A stretch of DNA of 64,000 nt from Nocardioides marmotae (GTDB lineage: Bacteria > Actinomycetota > Actinomycetes > Propionibacteriales > Nocardioidaceae), in assembly GCF_013177455.1 (NCBI RefSeq), contig NZ_CP053660.1, positions 806,001 through 870,000 of the forward strand, written 5' to 3'. Position numbers and translations under genes: made by a program. Under the pieces are notes generated by a model. That model was not told the DNA's origin, made no database searches, and saw nothing but the letters and a program-made list of their open reading frames with translations. Below, piece after piece: positions 32,889 to 40,782 of this stretch. Numbering within the stretch: position 1 is the first letter of the stretch; each line of letters opens with the position of its first letter.

Positions 32889-34034
32889 TCAGGGCAGCGG
32901 GTCGACTTCCGCGTGGTCGCCCACCGTCGCGGCGAGCGCGCGCAGGTGGAACGTCGCGTCGCCGAGGAGGTGGTCGAGGAAGGTCAGCCGGCTGGTGTAG
33001 GCGCCGATGGAGTACTCCGCGGTCATGCCGATGCCGCCGTGGAGCTGGATCGCCTCCTGGCCGATGTGCCGGCCGGCCCGCGCGACCTGCAGTGACGCGC
33101 GCCGCGCCGCCTCGGCGATCTCCGCCGGCGAGCCGGAGGCGACCACCATCGTCGCCCAGACGGCGAGCGACTTGGCGAGCTCCAGGGAGATGTACATGTC
33201 CGCCGCGCGGAACGTCAGCGCCTGGAAGGTGTTGAGCGTGACGCCGAACTGCTTGCGCGAGGTGAGGTACGCCGAGGTGGTGCGCAGCGCGGTCTCCATC
33301 GCGCCGACGGCCTCGTTGCACGCCATGATCCGCGCCAGGTCGGTGACGGTGGCGATCGAGGCCGCCACGTCCGCGCCGGGCTCCCCGAGCGGGGTCGCGG
33401 GCGTGGCCTCGAAGGTCACCTTCGCCGCGCGGCCGCCGTCGTGCGTGGCGTACCCGGTGCGGGTCAGGCCCGCGGCGTCGCCGGGCACCAGGAACAGCCC
33501 GGTGCCGCCGGAGGGCAGCATCGCGCTGACCACCAGCACGTCGGCGCGGGCGCCCTGCGGCACCGGCTCCTTGGTGCCGGTCAGCGTCCACGCCCCGCCG
33601 TCCTCGCCGGCGGTGACCTCGGTGGCGTCGTCGGTCCAGCGGCGGCCGGGCTCGGCCAGCGCCGGGGCGAGCACGCTCTGCCCGGCGCTCAGCGCGCCGA
33701 GCACCTCGGCCCGCTGCTCGGCGGTGCCGACCGCGCTGACCAGCCCGCCGGCCCACACCACGGAGGTGAGGTACGGCTCGGGGGCGACCACGCGACCGAG
33801 CTCCTCGGCCACGACCGAGATCTCGACCGGGCCGGCGCCGACGCCGCCGTCGTCCTCGCTGAAGGGCAGGCCGAGCAGGCCCATCTCGGCCATCCGCCCC
33901 CACTGCGCCTCGTCGAAGCCGGGGTCGGCAGCGACGGTCTGGCGCCGCTGCTCGTAGTCGGAGTAGGCCTTGCCGACCAGGCCGCGGACGGCCTCGCGCA
34001 GCGCCTGCTGCTCCTCGTCGTAGGTGAAGTCCAT
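32889..34034 (-). CDS. acyl-CoA dehydrogenase, partner subunit
   Basis: 381 residues with the acyl-CoA dehydrogenase fold: LPFSEDDGGVGAGPVEISVV, MVVASGSPAEI and IQLHGGIGMTAEYSIGAYTSRL. The middle FAD/substrate loop is degenerate (LAEPGRRWTDD in place of the usual TEPxAGSD). Its neighbour (34055-35212) has the intact loop. Such unequal pairs form heterotetramers in actinobacterial sterol and branched-chain degradation, for example ChsE/FadE pairs. It is likely a subunit of one enzyme with that neighbour, 20 bp away on the same strand. ATG 34034 follows GAAGGGA. Confidence 0.88.
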   Translation of the reverse strand: MDFTYDEEQQALREAVRGLVGKAYSDYEQRRQTVAADPGFDEAQWGRMAEMGLLGLPFSEDDGGVGAGPVEISVVAEELGRVVAPEPYLTSVVWAGGLVSAVGTAEQRAEVLGALSAGQSVLAPALAEPGRRWTDDATEVTAGEDGGAWTLTGTKEPVPQGARADVLVVSAMLPSGGTGLFLVPGDAAGLTRTGYATHDGGRAAKVTFEATPATPLGEPGADVAASIATVTDLARIMACNEAVGAMETALRTTSAYLTSRKQFGVTLNTFQALTFRAADMYISLELAKSLAVWATMVVASGSPAEIAEAARRASLQVARAGRHIGQEAIQLHGGIGMTAEYSIGAYTSRLTFLDHLLGDATFHLRALAATVGDHAEVDPLP

Positions 34035-34054
34035 GAGAGTCCCTTCCCGTCCCG

Positions 34055-35212
34055 TCAGAGGCCGAGGATCGTCTTGGCGATGATCTGGCGCTGCACCTCG
34101 TTGGAGCCGCCGTAGATCGAGGCCTTGCGGAGGTTGAGGTACGCCGGGGTGGCGCGGCGCGACCACCAGGGCAGGTCGGAGTCGTCCCCGGCGCCGGAGG
34201 CGAGCGAGGCCGGGCCGGCGAGGTCGACGACCAGCTCGGAGACCGCCTGCTGCAGCTCGGTGCCCTTGAGCTTGAGCACCGAGGAGGCCGGGTGCGGCTT
34301 GCCGTCGGCGGAGTGCGCGACCACGCGCAGCGCGGTCAGCTCGAGGGCGAGCAGCTCGTTCTCCAGCTCGGCGATCCGGCTCGCGGTGAGCACGTCGTCG
34401 AGCTGGCCGGTCTCCCGCGCCCAGTCCTTGGCCTGGGCCAGGACCCGCTTGGTGCCGCCCACAGGGGCGACGCCGACGCGCTCGTTGCCGAGGAGGAACT
34501 TGGCCTGGGTCCAGCCGGAGTTCAGCTCACCGACCATGTTCTCGGCCGGGACGCGGACGTCCTCGAACCACACCTCGTTGACCTCGTGGCCGCCGTCGAT
34601 GAGCTCGATCGGGCGGACGGTCAGGCCGGGGGACGTCATGTCGATGAGCAGCATCGAGATGCCCGCCTGCTTCTTCACCTCCGGGTCGGTGCGGACCAGG
34701 GTGAAGATCCAGTCGCCGTACTGGCCCAGCGTCGTCCACGTCTTCTGGCCGTTGACGACGAACTCGTCGCCGTCGCGGACCGCGGTCGTGCGCAGGGAGG
34801 CCAGGTCGGAGCCGGCGTCGGGCTCGGAGAAGCCCTGGGACCACCAGATGTCGAGGTTCGCCGTCGCCGGCAGGAACCGCTCCTTGATCTCCTGGGAGCC
34901 GAAGTGGGCGATCACCGGCCCGATCATCGAGGCGTTGAACGGCAGCGGAGCGGGCACGTCGGCGCGCTGCATCTCCTCGTGCCAGATGTGGCGCCGCAGC
35001 GGGGACCAGTCCTTGCCTCCCCACTCCACCGGCCAGTTCGGCACGGCGAGGCCGTGGGCGTTGAGCACCCGCTGGCTCTCGATGATCTGGTCCTTGGTCA
35101 GCTCGCGGCGGTTCGCGACGGCGTCGCGGATCTCCTGCGGGACCTCGGTGGTGAAGAACGCCCGCATCTCGTCGCGGAACGCGGCATCCTCGGCGGACAG
35201 CTCCAGCTGCAT
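34055..35212 (-). CDS. acyl-CoA dehydrogenase, FAD-binding subunit
   Basis: 385 residues. FSEPDAGSDLASLRTTA is the FAD/acyl-CoA contact loop, VNGQKTWTTLGQYGDW follows, and IYGGSNEVQRQIIAK is the C-terminal FAD-binding signature. It removes two hydrogens from an acyl-CoA at C2-C3 and passes electrons to ETF. Good GGGAGG site before ATG 35212. First gene of the group with its degenerate partner and the MOSC protein downstream. No sterol-ring or thiolase genes are in the window, so the substrate is not evident. Confidence 0.92.
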   Translation of the reverse strand: MQLELSAEDAAFRDEMRAFFTTEVPQEIRDAVANRRELTKDQIIESQRVLNAHGLAVPNWPVEWGGKDWSPLRRHIWHEEMQRADVPAPLPFNASMIGPVIAHFGSQEIKERFLPATANLDIWWSQGFSEPDAGSDLASLRTTAVRDGDEFVVNGQKTWTTLGQYGDWIFTLVRTDPEVKKQAGISMLLIDMTSPGLTVRPIELIDGGHEVNEVWFEDVRVPAENMVGELNSGWTQAKFLLGNERVGVAPVGGTKRVLAQAKDWARETGQLDDVLTASRIAELENELLALELTALRVVAHSADGKPHPASSVLKLKGTELQQAVSELVVDLAGPASLASGAGDDSDLPWWSRRATPAYLNLRKASIYGGSNEVQRQIIAKTILGL

Positions 35213-35324
35213 CGGCAACCTCCCGGCTCGCACCGCACGGCCGGCCGGCCGCGCGGGTGCCACCGTAGTCGGGTGGACCGAGCGGGCGCTCTGTGCCGGG
35301 CGCCCAACGACGGTGGTCGGCTGG

Positions 35325-35726
35325 TCAGCCGACGTCGACCATCCACTGCACGCCGTACCGGTCCTTGAGCTGGCCGAACAGGTCGCCCCACATCTGCTTC
35401 TCCAGCGGCACGTGCACCTCGCCGCCCTCGGCCAGCGCGTGGAACCAGCCGGACAGCCGTGCCTCGTCGTCGCCGCTCAGGGTGATCGAGACCGTCGCGT
35501 CGCCGGGGCTCAGGGTGGTCCCGGGCGGCAGATCGGAGGCCATGAACATCAGGCCGTCCTCGGTGCGGAGCATCGAGTGCATGACCCCGTCCGAGCCGGG
35601 CCCGTCCATCCCGTGGTCGGCGAAGGTGTCGACGGTGAGGTCCCCGCCGAGCACCGAGTGGTAGAAGCTCATCGCCTCGCGCGTGGTGCCGTCGAAGTGC
35701 AGGTAGGGGCTGAGCTGGACGGGCAT
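35325..35726 (-). CDS. VOC family protein (PhnB-like)
   Basis: 133 residues made of two beta-alpha-beta-beta-beta repeats: SPYLHFDGTTREAMSFYHSVLG, then the DLPPGTTLSPGDATVSITL turn and LKDRYGVQWMVDV. This is the PhnB-like subgroup of the glyoxalase/bleomycin-resistance fold, often annotated 3-demethylubiquinone methyltransferase-like. Metal ligands are only partly conserved; activity unknown. ATG 35726 follows GGAGGCG. Confidence 0.85.
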   Translation of the reverse strand: MPVQLSPYLHFDGTTREAMSFYHSVLGGDLTVDTFADHGMDGPGSDGVMHSMLRTEDGLMFMASDLPPGTTLSPGDATVSITLSGDDEARLSGWFHALAEGGEVHVPLEKQMWGDLFGQLKDRYGVQWMVDVG

Positions 35727-35832
35727 GGTCGCCTCCGGGTGTGGGGTGGGTTCACCGGCTCCGACCGACCCCGGGTCGCCGACTCATCGGCCGCCGCCCG
35801 GCCGTTTCGCCCGGTCGGGGAGGATGAGGCCC

Positions 35833-36822
35833 ATGGACGCACGCACCCTCGGACGCACCGGCCGCGACGTCTCGGTCGTGGGCCTGGGCACCTGGCAGCT
35901 CGGCGCGGACTGGGGCGAGGTCAGCGAGGCCGACGCCCGCGCGGTGCTGGAGGCCTCGGTCGCCTCGGGCGTGACCTTCCTCGACACCGCCGACGTGTAC
36001 GGCGACGGCCGCAGCGAGCAGGTCATCGGCGCGTTCCTGCGCGACCACGACGGCCTCACGGTGGCCACGAAGATGGGCCGCCGCGTCGACCAGGTCCCGG
36101 AGAACTACCGCCTCGACGCCTTCCGCGAGTGGACCGACCGGTCCCGCCGCAACCTCGGCGTCGACACCCTCGACCTGGTGCAGCTGCACTGCCCGCCGAG
36201 CGCGACGATCGCCGACGACGCGACGTACGACGCCCTCGACACGCTCGTCGCCGACGGCGCCGTCGCGGCGTACGGCGTCTCGGTCGAGACCGCCGACCAG
36301 GCGCTCGCCGCGATCGCGCGCCCGCACGTCGCCAGCGTCCAGATCATCCTCAACGCCTTCCGGCTCAAGCCGCTGGACCGCGTCCTGCCCGCCGCGCAGG
36401 AGGCCGGCGTCGGGATCATCGCGCGCGTCCCGCTCGCCTCGGGCCTGCTCTCGGGGCGCTACGACGAGCAGACCACCTTCGCCGCCGACGACCACCGCAC
36501 CTACAACCGCGACGGCAGCGCCTTCGACAAGGGCGAGACCTTCTCCGGCGTCGACTTCGCCACCGGCGTCGCCGCCGCGCGGGAGTTCTCCCGGCTCGCC
36601 GCGGAGCACGGCCCGGAGGGCGCCACCCCCGCCCAGGTCGCGCTGGCCTGGGTCTGGCAGCAGCCCGGCGTCACCACGGTCATCCCCGGCGCCCGCAACC
36701 CCGAGCAGGCGCGCGCCAACGCGGCCGCCGGCTCGCTGCCGCCCCTGTCCGCGGAGCTGCTCTCCGGCGTCCGCGGGCTCTACGACAGCTACTTCCGAGA
36801 GGCGGTGCACGGCCAGTGGTGA
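35833..36822 (+). CDS. aldo/keto reductase
   Basis: 329 residues, a TIM-barrel aldo/keto reductase. The catalytic tetrad can be placed: Asp and Tyr in FLDTADVYGDG, Lys in VATKMG, and His in VQLHCPP. The C-terminal NADPH-binding part includes VIPGARNPEQARANA. It reduces aldehydes or ketones; the substrate is not predictable. ATG 35833 is chosen; ATG 35824 is three codons upstream. The stop overlaps the rhodanese start by GTGA. Confidence 0.92.
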   Translation: MDARTLGRTGRDVSVVGLGTWQLGADWGEVSEADARAVLEASVASGVTFLDTADVYGDGRSEQVIGAFLRDHDGLTVATKMGRRVDQVPENYRLDAFREWTDRSRRNLGVDTLDLVQLHCPPSATIADDATYDALDTLVADGAVAAYGVSVETADQALAAIARPHVASVQIILNAFRLKPLDRVLPAAQEAGVGIIARVPLASGLLSGRYDEQTTFAADDHRTYNRDGSAFDKGETFSGVDFATGVAAAREFSRLAAEHGPEGATPAQVALAWVWQQPGVTTVIPGARNPEQARANAAAGSLPPLSAELLSGVRGLYDSYFREAVHGQW

Positions 36823-37178
36823 GGATCCTGCTGCTCCCGTTCCTCCTCGTCGGCCTGCTCGGCCTCGGCGCGTGCGCCGAGGACACCAGCGAGATCGAGC
36901 GGCTGATCGACCGCGGGGCGACCGTGCTCGACGTGCGCACCCCCGAGGAGTACGCCGCCGGGCACATCGACGGCGCGGCCAACCTCGACCTCGGGGCCGA
37001 GGACTTCCGCGACCGCGTCGACGAGCTGCCGCGCGACACCTACTACGTCGTCTACTGCGCGTCCGGCGCCCGCGCGACCCGCGCGATCGAGGTGATGCGC
37101 GGCCTGGGGTTCGGCAGCGTCGTCAACGGCGGCGGCTACGACGCCCTCGCCGACCTCGGCCTCCCGACGACGGAGTGA
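36819..37178 (+). CDS. rhodanese-domain lipoprotein
   Basis: 119 residues. A lipoprotein signal (ILLLPFLLVGLLGLGAC, lipobox LGAC) is followed by a single rhodanese domain: GATVLDVRTPEEYAAGHIDGA and YYVVYCASGARATRAIEVM with the active Cys in CASGARA. It is anchored outside the membrane and may transfer sulfur or act in redox homeostasis. GTG start within the aldo/keto reductase stop; its own stop overlaps a possible GTG for the next gene, so the three genes may be coupled. Confidence 0.9.
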   Translation: MRILLLPFLLVGLLGLGACAEDTSEIERLIDRGATVLDVRTPEEYAAGHIDGAANLDLGAEDFRDRVDELPRDTYYVVYCASGARATRAIEVMRGLGFGSVVNGGGYDALADLGLPTTE

Positions 37179-37222
37179 CCCGGAGTGCCCCGGCCAGTGA
37201 CCCGCCCAGTGACCCGTCCGAG

Positions 37223-38371
37223 ATGGAGCTGACCCGGTCGGTGGCCGTCCGGTGCGACTACTTCGACACCGGACGGTGCCGGTCGTGCACCCTGCTCGAC
37301 CAGCCCTACCCGACCCAGCTCGCCGAGAAGCAGCGCGAGGTCGCCGCGCTGCTGCCGACCCCCGCGGCCGGGTGGTCCGAGCCGGTCGCCTCCGCACCCG
37401 CCGGCTTCCGCAACAAGGCCAAGATGGTCGTCGGCGGGACGGCCGCGGCCCCGACCCTCGGCATCCTCGACCGGGACCTCGCCGGCGTCGACCTGCGCGA
37501 GTGCCGGCTCCACACGCCGGGCCTCCACGACGCGCTGCCGGTGCTCGCCGACTTCATCGCCCGCGCCGACCTGGCGCCGTACGACGTCGCGCAGCGGCGC
37601 GGGGAGCTCAAGCACCTGCTGGTCACGGAGTCGCCGGCCGGTGAGCTGATGGTGCGGTTCGTCTGCCGCTCCCAGGAGCCGGTGGCGCGGCTGCGCAAGC
37701 ACCTGCCCTGGCTGCTCGAGCGACTCCCGGTCGCGGTCGCGACGGTCAACCTCCAGCCCGACCACAAGGCCGTGCTCGAGGGGGAGCGCGAGCTGGTGCT
37801 GACCCCGTCCTCGACGCTCGCGATGCCGCTCGGGGCGGTCACCCTGCACCTGCGCCCGCGCAGCTTCTTCCAGACCAACACCGCGATGGCGGTCGCGCTG
37901 TACGCCGAGGCGTCGGCCTGGGTCGCCGAGCTCGCGCCTGCCTCGGTGTGGGACCTCTACTGCGGGGTCGGCGGGTTCGCGCTGCACCTCGCGGCGCCCG
38001 GCCGGGCCGTCACTGGCGTGGAGATCTCCGCGGAGGCGGTGCGCTCCGCGGAGCACAGCGCCGCGGCGGCCGGCCTGTCGGACGCGCGGTTCGTGGCCGG
38101 CGACGCGACGGCGTACGCGCTCGACGCGGCGGGGGACACGCGGCCCGACCTCGTCGTCGTCAACCCGCCCCGGCGCGGCATCGGCGACCAGCTCGCCGGG
38201 TGGCTGGAGGGCTCCGGGGTCCCGCACGTGCTCTACTCCAGCTGCAACGCCCGGACGCTCGCGGCCGACCTGGCGGCCATGCCGTCCTACGCCCCGGTCC
38301 GCGGGCGGCTGCTCGACATGTTCCCCAACACCCGCCACTACGAGGTGCTGGTCCTGCTGCGCAGGCGGTGA
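37223..38371 (+). CDS. 23S rRNA (uracil-C5)-methyltransferase, RlmC-like
   Basis: 382 residues. The N-terminal cluster-binding motif is CDYFDTGRCRSCTLLDQPYP (4Fe-4S, RlmC/RumB type). VWDLYCGVGGFALHLA is the SAM site, NPPRRGIGDQLAGWL comes next, and YSSCNARTLAADL holds the nucleophilic Cys. The order and motifs fit RlmC, which methylates U747 of 23S rRNA, though TrmA-family relatives modify other sites. ATG 37223 matches where the family begins; GTG 37175, overlapping the rhodanese stop by GTGA, would add 16 residues. Confidence 0.88.
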   Translation: MELTRSVAVRCDYFDTGRCRSCTLLDQPYPTQLAEKQREVAALLPTPAAGWSEPVASAPAGFRNKAKMVVGGTAAAPTLGILDRDLAGVDLRECRLHTPGLHDALPVLADFIARADLAPYDVAQRRGELKHLLVTESPAGELMVRFVCRSQEPVARLRKHLPWLLERLPVAVATVNLQPDHKAVLEGERELVLTPSSTLAMPLGAVTLHLRPRSFFQTNTAMAVALYAEASAWVAELAPASVWDLYCGVGGFALHLAAPGRAVTGVEISAEAVRSAEHSAAAAGLSDARFVAGDATAYALDAAGDTRPDLVVVNPPRRGIGDQLAGWLEGSGVPHVLYSSCNARTLAADLAAMPSYAPVRGRLLDMFPNTRHYEVLVLLRRR

Positions 38372-38431
38372 CGCACGACTCGCTGCCGGGCGGGTCGGCG
38401 GACCCGCGCGCGAGCGCTGGACAGGGGTCCG

Positions 38432-38437
38432 TAGATT
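38432..38437 (+). promoter_or_regulatory. probable -10 box, leaderless
   Basis: TAGATT eight bases before GTG 38446, with no ribosome binding site. Confidence 0.4.
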
Positions 38438-38445
38438 GGGTCGAC

Positions 38446-38856
38446 GTGGCCGAGGACTACTGCGAGCTGTGCGACCTCCCGCTGAGCCAGTGCGTGCACG
38501 GGCGCCCCGAGCCGGTGCCGGTGCCGGCCGAGAAGGCCGCCCCCGTCCGCACCCGGACCCCGGCGCGCGTGCCCGGCACCCCGGTGAAGAAGGCCCCGCC
38601 GCGCAAGTGGACCTCGCCCGACGAGCTCAAGGCGCCCATCGTCGCGCTGCTCCAGGAGCACGGCGGCGAGCTGCCGGCCGACGAGGTCTTCCCCGCGCTC
38701 GACGAGCTGCTCGGCGAGGCCCTGCGCCCCGGTGACCGCGACCCCTCGCCCACCGGCGAGCCGCGCTGGCAGCTCGCGGCCCGCAAGGCGCGCCGCGCGC
38801 TTCAGGACGAGGGCGTCATCGAGCCCGGTACGCCGGGCGTGTGGCGCCTGCGCTGA
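38446..38856 (+). CDS. solo Mrr_N-type winged-helix protein with N-terminal Cys motif
   Basis: 136 residues. CELCDLPLSQCVHG at residues 5-18 (C-x2-C-x6-C-x-H) may bind zinc. A Pro/Arg linker follows. Residues about 55-136 (LKAPIVALLQEHGGELPADE, then PRWQLAARKARRALQDEGVI and PGVWRLR) resemble the N-terminal winged-helix domain of Mrr restriction proteins. No Mrr catalytic nuclease domain is present here or next door. Function unknown; DNA binding is likely. Confidence 0.7.
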   Translation: MAEDYCELCDLPLSQCVHGRPEPVPVPAEKAAPVRTRTPARVPGTPVKKAPPRKWTSPDELKAPIVALLQEHGGELPADEVFPALDELLGEALRPGDRDPSPTGEPRWQLAARKARRALQDEGVIEPGTPGVWRLR

Positions 38857-38895
38857 GCCTGCTGGGTCGGCCGGGCCGTCTGGGCCGGAGAGCGG

Positions 38896-39285
38896 TCAAC
38901 CGAGCGAGCTGAGGTCGGGCGGCACGTCGACGGCGTGCTCCTCGAGCAGCTCGATCCGGACCACCTCCAGCGCCCGCTCGTTGGTCGCGGCCAGCACGAC
39001 CGGCGCGGCGGCGCCGGCCTGGTAGGACTGCAGCCACCGACCCGCCACCACGCACCACGGGTCACCCGGGTGCAGCCCGGGGAAGTGCCACTCGGGCCGC
39101 GGCGTCGTCAGGTCGTTGCCGACCGAGCGCTGGTGCTCGAGGAAGTCGGCGGTCATCACCGCGCACACCGCGTGCAGCCCGACGTCGTCGGAGCCGCACG
39201 AGCAGCTCCCGTCGCGGTAGAAGCCGGTCAGCGGGTCGGTGCCACAGGGCACCAGCTCCCCGCCCAGCACGTTGCGCTCGCCCAT
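38896..39285 (-). CDS. DUF2237 family protein
   Basis: 129 residues that match DUF2237 nearly throughout: NVLGGELVPCGTDPLTGFYR, CSCGSDDVGLHAVCAVMTADF, PRPEWHFPGLHPGDPWCVVA and APVVLAATNERALEVV. The family is widespread and small; its function is not known. The start is ATG 39285 with a TACGCT -10 box seven bases upstream, suggesting a leaderless transcript. Confidence 0.92.
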   Translation of the reverse strand: MGERNVLGGELVPCGTDPLTGFYRDGSCSCGSDDVGLHAVCAVMTADFLEHQRSVGNDLTTPRPEWHFPGLHPGDPWCVVAGRWLQSYQAGAAAPVVLAATNERALEVVRIELLEEHAVDVPPDLSSLG

Positions 39286-39369
39286 GGCCGCCAGCGTAGG
39301 ACCAGCCCCGGCCCGCGCGGTGCCGAAAACACCTCGACAGCCCTCGGCACGTCCCGCCACGATGGCGCC

Positions 39370-39513
39370 ATGTACGCCGCCACGCGCCCCCGGCCGCGAG
39401 GGTCCTGGCGCGCGTTGAGCCGGGAGCAGAAGCAGGCCCGCCTCCAGCGGCTCCGGGAGCGCCAGCGGCGCGAGGTCGAGCTCGAGATCCGTCGGCTCGG
39501 CCCGCTGGACTGA
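39370..39513 (+). CDS. possible small basic protein, 47 residues
   Basis: A short frame starting ATG 39370: basic N-terminus, then a charged helix (SREQKQARLQRLRERQRREV) and a stop inside an 11-bp duplication. No ribosome binding site or -10 box stands out. The biased, helix-like composition and lack of overlap with another gene support it weakly. Confidence 0.4.
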   Translation: MYAATRPRPRGSWRALSREQKQARLQRLRERQRREVELEIRRLGPLD

Positions 39514-39549
39514 GGTCCGCCTGAGGTCCGCCGCGGGTACCGTGCGCCG

Positions 39550-40173
39550 GTGAGCCAGCCCCGTCTCGTCGCCACCCGCACGCCGCCCCGGGCGGAGGCG
39601 GTCGTGCTCGTGCTGCACGGCGGCGACCAGCGGCCCGAGGACCCGCTCGTCAGCCCGTGGCAGCTCTCGGTGCTGCGGATGGTGCCCGTCGCGGCGCGCA
39701 TCGCCCGCGCCGGTCGCGGGCGGCTGGCGGTGCACCGCGTCCTCAACGCCCGGCGCGGGTGGGGGACGGGCCGCACCCCGGTCGACGACGCCCGCTGGGC
39801 GATGGACCGGGTGGGGGAGCGGTACGGCGACCTGCCGGTCGGCCTCGTCGGCCACTCGCTCGGCGGGCGGGCCGCGCTGCTGGCCGGCCAGGACCCGCGG
39901 GTGGCCGCGGTCGTGGCGCTCAACCCGTGGCTGCACCGCGCCGACGACGCCGACCTCGCGGGACGGCGGGTGCTCCTCGTGCACGGCACCGAGGACCGGG
40001 TGGCCGCGCCCGAGCGAGCGCGGGCGGTCGCCGATCGGCTGCGCCGCCGGGCCGACGTCGAGTGGCGCGAGGTCCCGGGGGCCGGGCACGCGATGCTCCG
40101 GCACCGGCCGGTCTTCGAGCGGGCGGCGGCCGACTTCCTCACCGAGACGCTGCTGCCGCCCGGCGTACGGTGA
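39550..40173 (+). CDS. alpha/beta hydrolase
   Basis: 207 residues. VVLVLHGG marks the oxyanion strand, VGLVGHSLGGRAAL holds the nucleophilic Ser, VLLVHGTEDRVAAP the Asp, and VPGAGHAML the His, so the triad is complete. A small single-domain dienelactone-hydrolase-like esterase is likely; substrate unknown. GTG start with TACCGT six bases upstream (leaderless). The stop overlaps a GTG that is in frame with gluconokinase, so the two are probably cotranscribed. Confidence 0.88.
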   Translation: MSQPRLVATRTPPRAEAVVLVLHGGDQRPEDPLVSPWQLSVLRMVPVAARIARAGRGRLAVHRVLNARRGWGTGRTPVDDARWAMDRVGERYGDLPVGLVGHSLGGRAALLAGQDPRVAAVVALNPWLHRADDADLAGRRVLLVHGTEDRVAAPERARAVADRLRRRADVEWREVPGAGHAMLRHRPVFERAAADFLTETLLPPGVR

Positions 40174-40178
40174 CGCGC

Positions 40179-40703
40179 ATGGGCCACCTGCTCGTCGTCA
40201 TGGGCGTCTCGGGGTCGGGCAAGTCGACGGTGGGGGCCGCGCTCGCGCGGCGACTGGGGGTGCCGTTCGCGGACGCCGACGACCTCCACCCGGCGGCCAA
40301 CATCGCGAAGATGTCGCGCGGTGAGCCCCTCGACGACGGCGATCGCCGACCCTGGCTGGAGGAGGTCGGCCGGTGGCTGGCCCGCCACCTCGACGGCGGG
40401 GTGATGAGCTGCTCGGCGCTGAAGCGGGCCTACCGCGACCAGCTGCGCCACCACGCCCCCGCTACCACCTTCGTGCTGCTCGACGGCGACCCTGACGTGA
40501 TCGCCCGCCGGCAGTCCGTGCGCGCCGGGCACTTCATGCCCGCGTCGCTGTTGACCTCGCAGCTCGCGACGCTCGAGCCGTTGGAGCCCGACGAGGGCGG
40601 CATCGTGCTCGACGTCGACCAGGGCGTGGACGCGATCGTGCAGGCGTACCTGGACGCCGTCGAGGCACGGGGCCGCGGCCGCCGGGGCGGGGCCCGAAGC
40701 TGA
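40179..40703 (+). CDS. gluconokinase
   Basis: 174 residues, GntK family. GVSGSGKSTVGAALA is the P-loop, DADDLHPAANIAKMSRGEPL the substrate region, MSCSALKRAYRDQLR follows, and GHFMPASLLTSQLATLEPLE is the family signature. It phosphorylates gluconate to 6-phosphogluconate for the pentose phosphate route. ATG 40179; GTG 40170, overlapping the hydrolase stop, would add three residues. No gluconate transporter is nearby. Confidence 0.92.
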   Translation: MGHLLVVMGVSGSGKSTVGAALARRLGVPFADADDLHPAANIAKMSRGEPLDDGDRRPWLEEVGRWLARHLDGGVMSCSALKRAYRDQLRHHAPATTFVLLDGDPDVIARRQSVRAGHFMPASLLTSQLATLEPLEPDEGGIVLDVDQGVDAIVQAYLDAVEARGRGRRGGARS

Positions 40704-40782
40704 TCGCATTCGCGTCTCAACATGCGGTCTGACCTGGGGAAACAGCGCTTCGACTGTCGGTGGTCGGTGCTTGAGTAGACCC

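Noticed and set aside
34125-37178. 1,017-codon plus-strand frame
   Set aside because: Most of it is antisense to the acyl-CoA dehydrogenase and out of frame with the aldo/keto reductase. Only its final 119 codons (rhodanese) are real.
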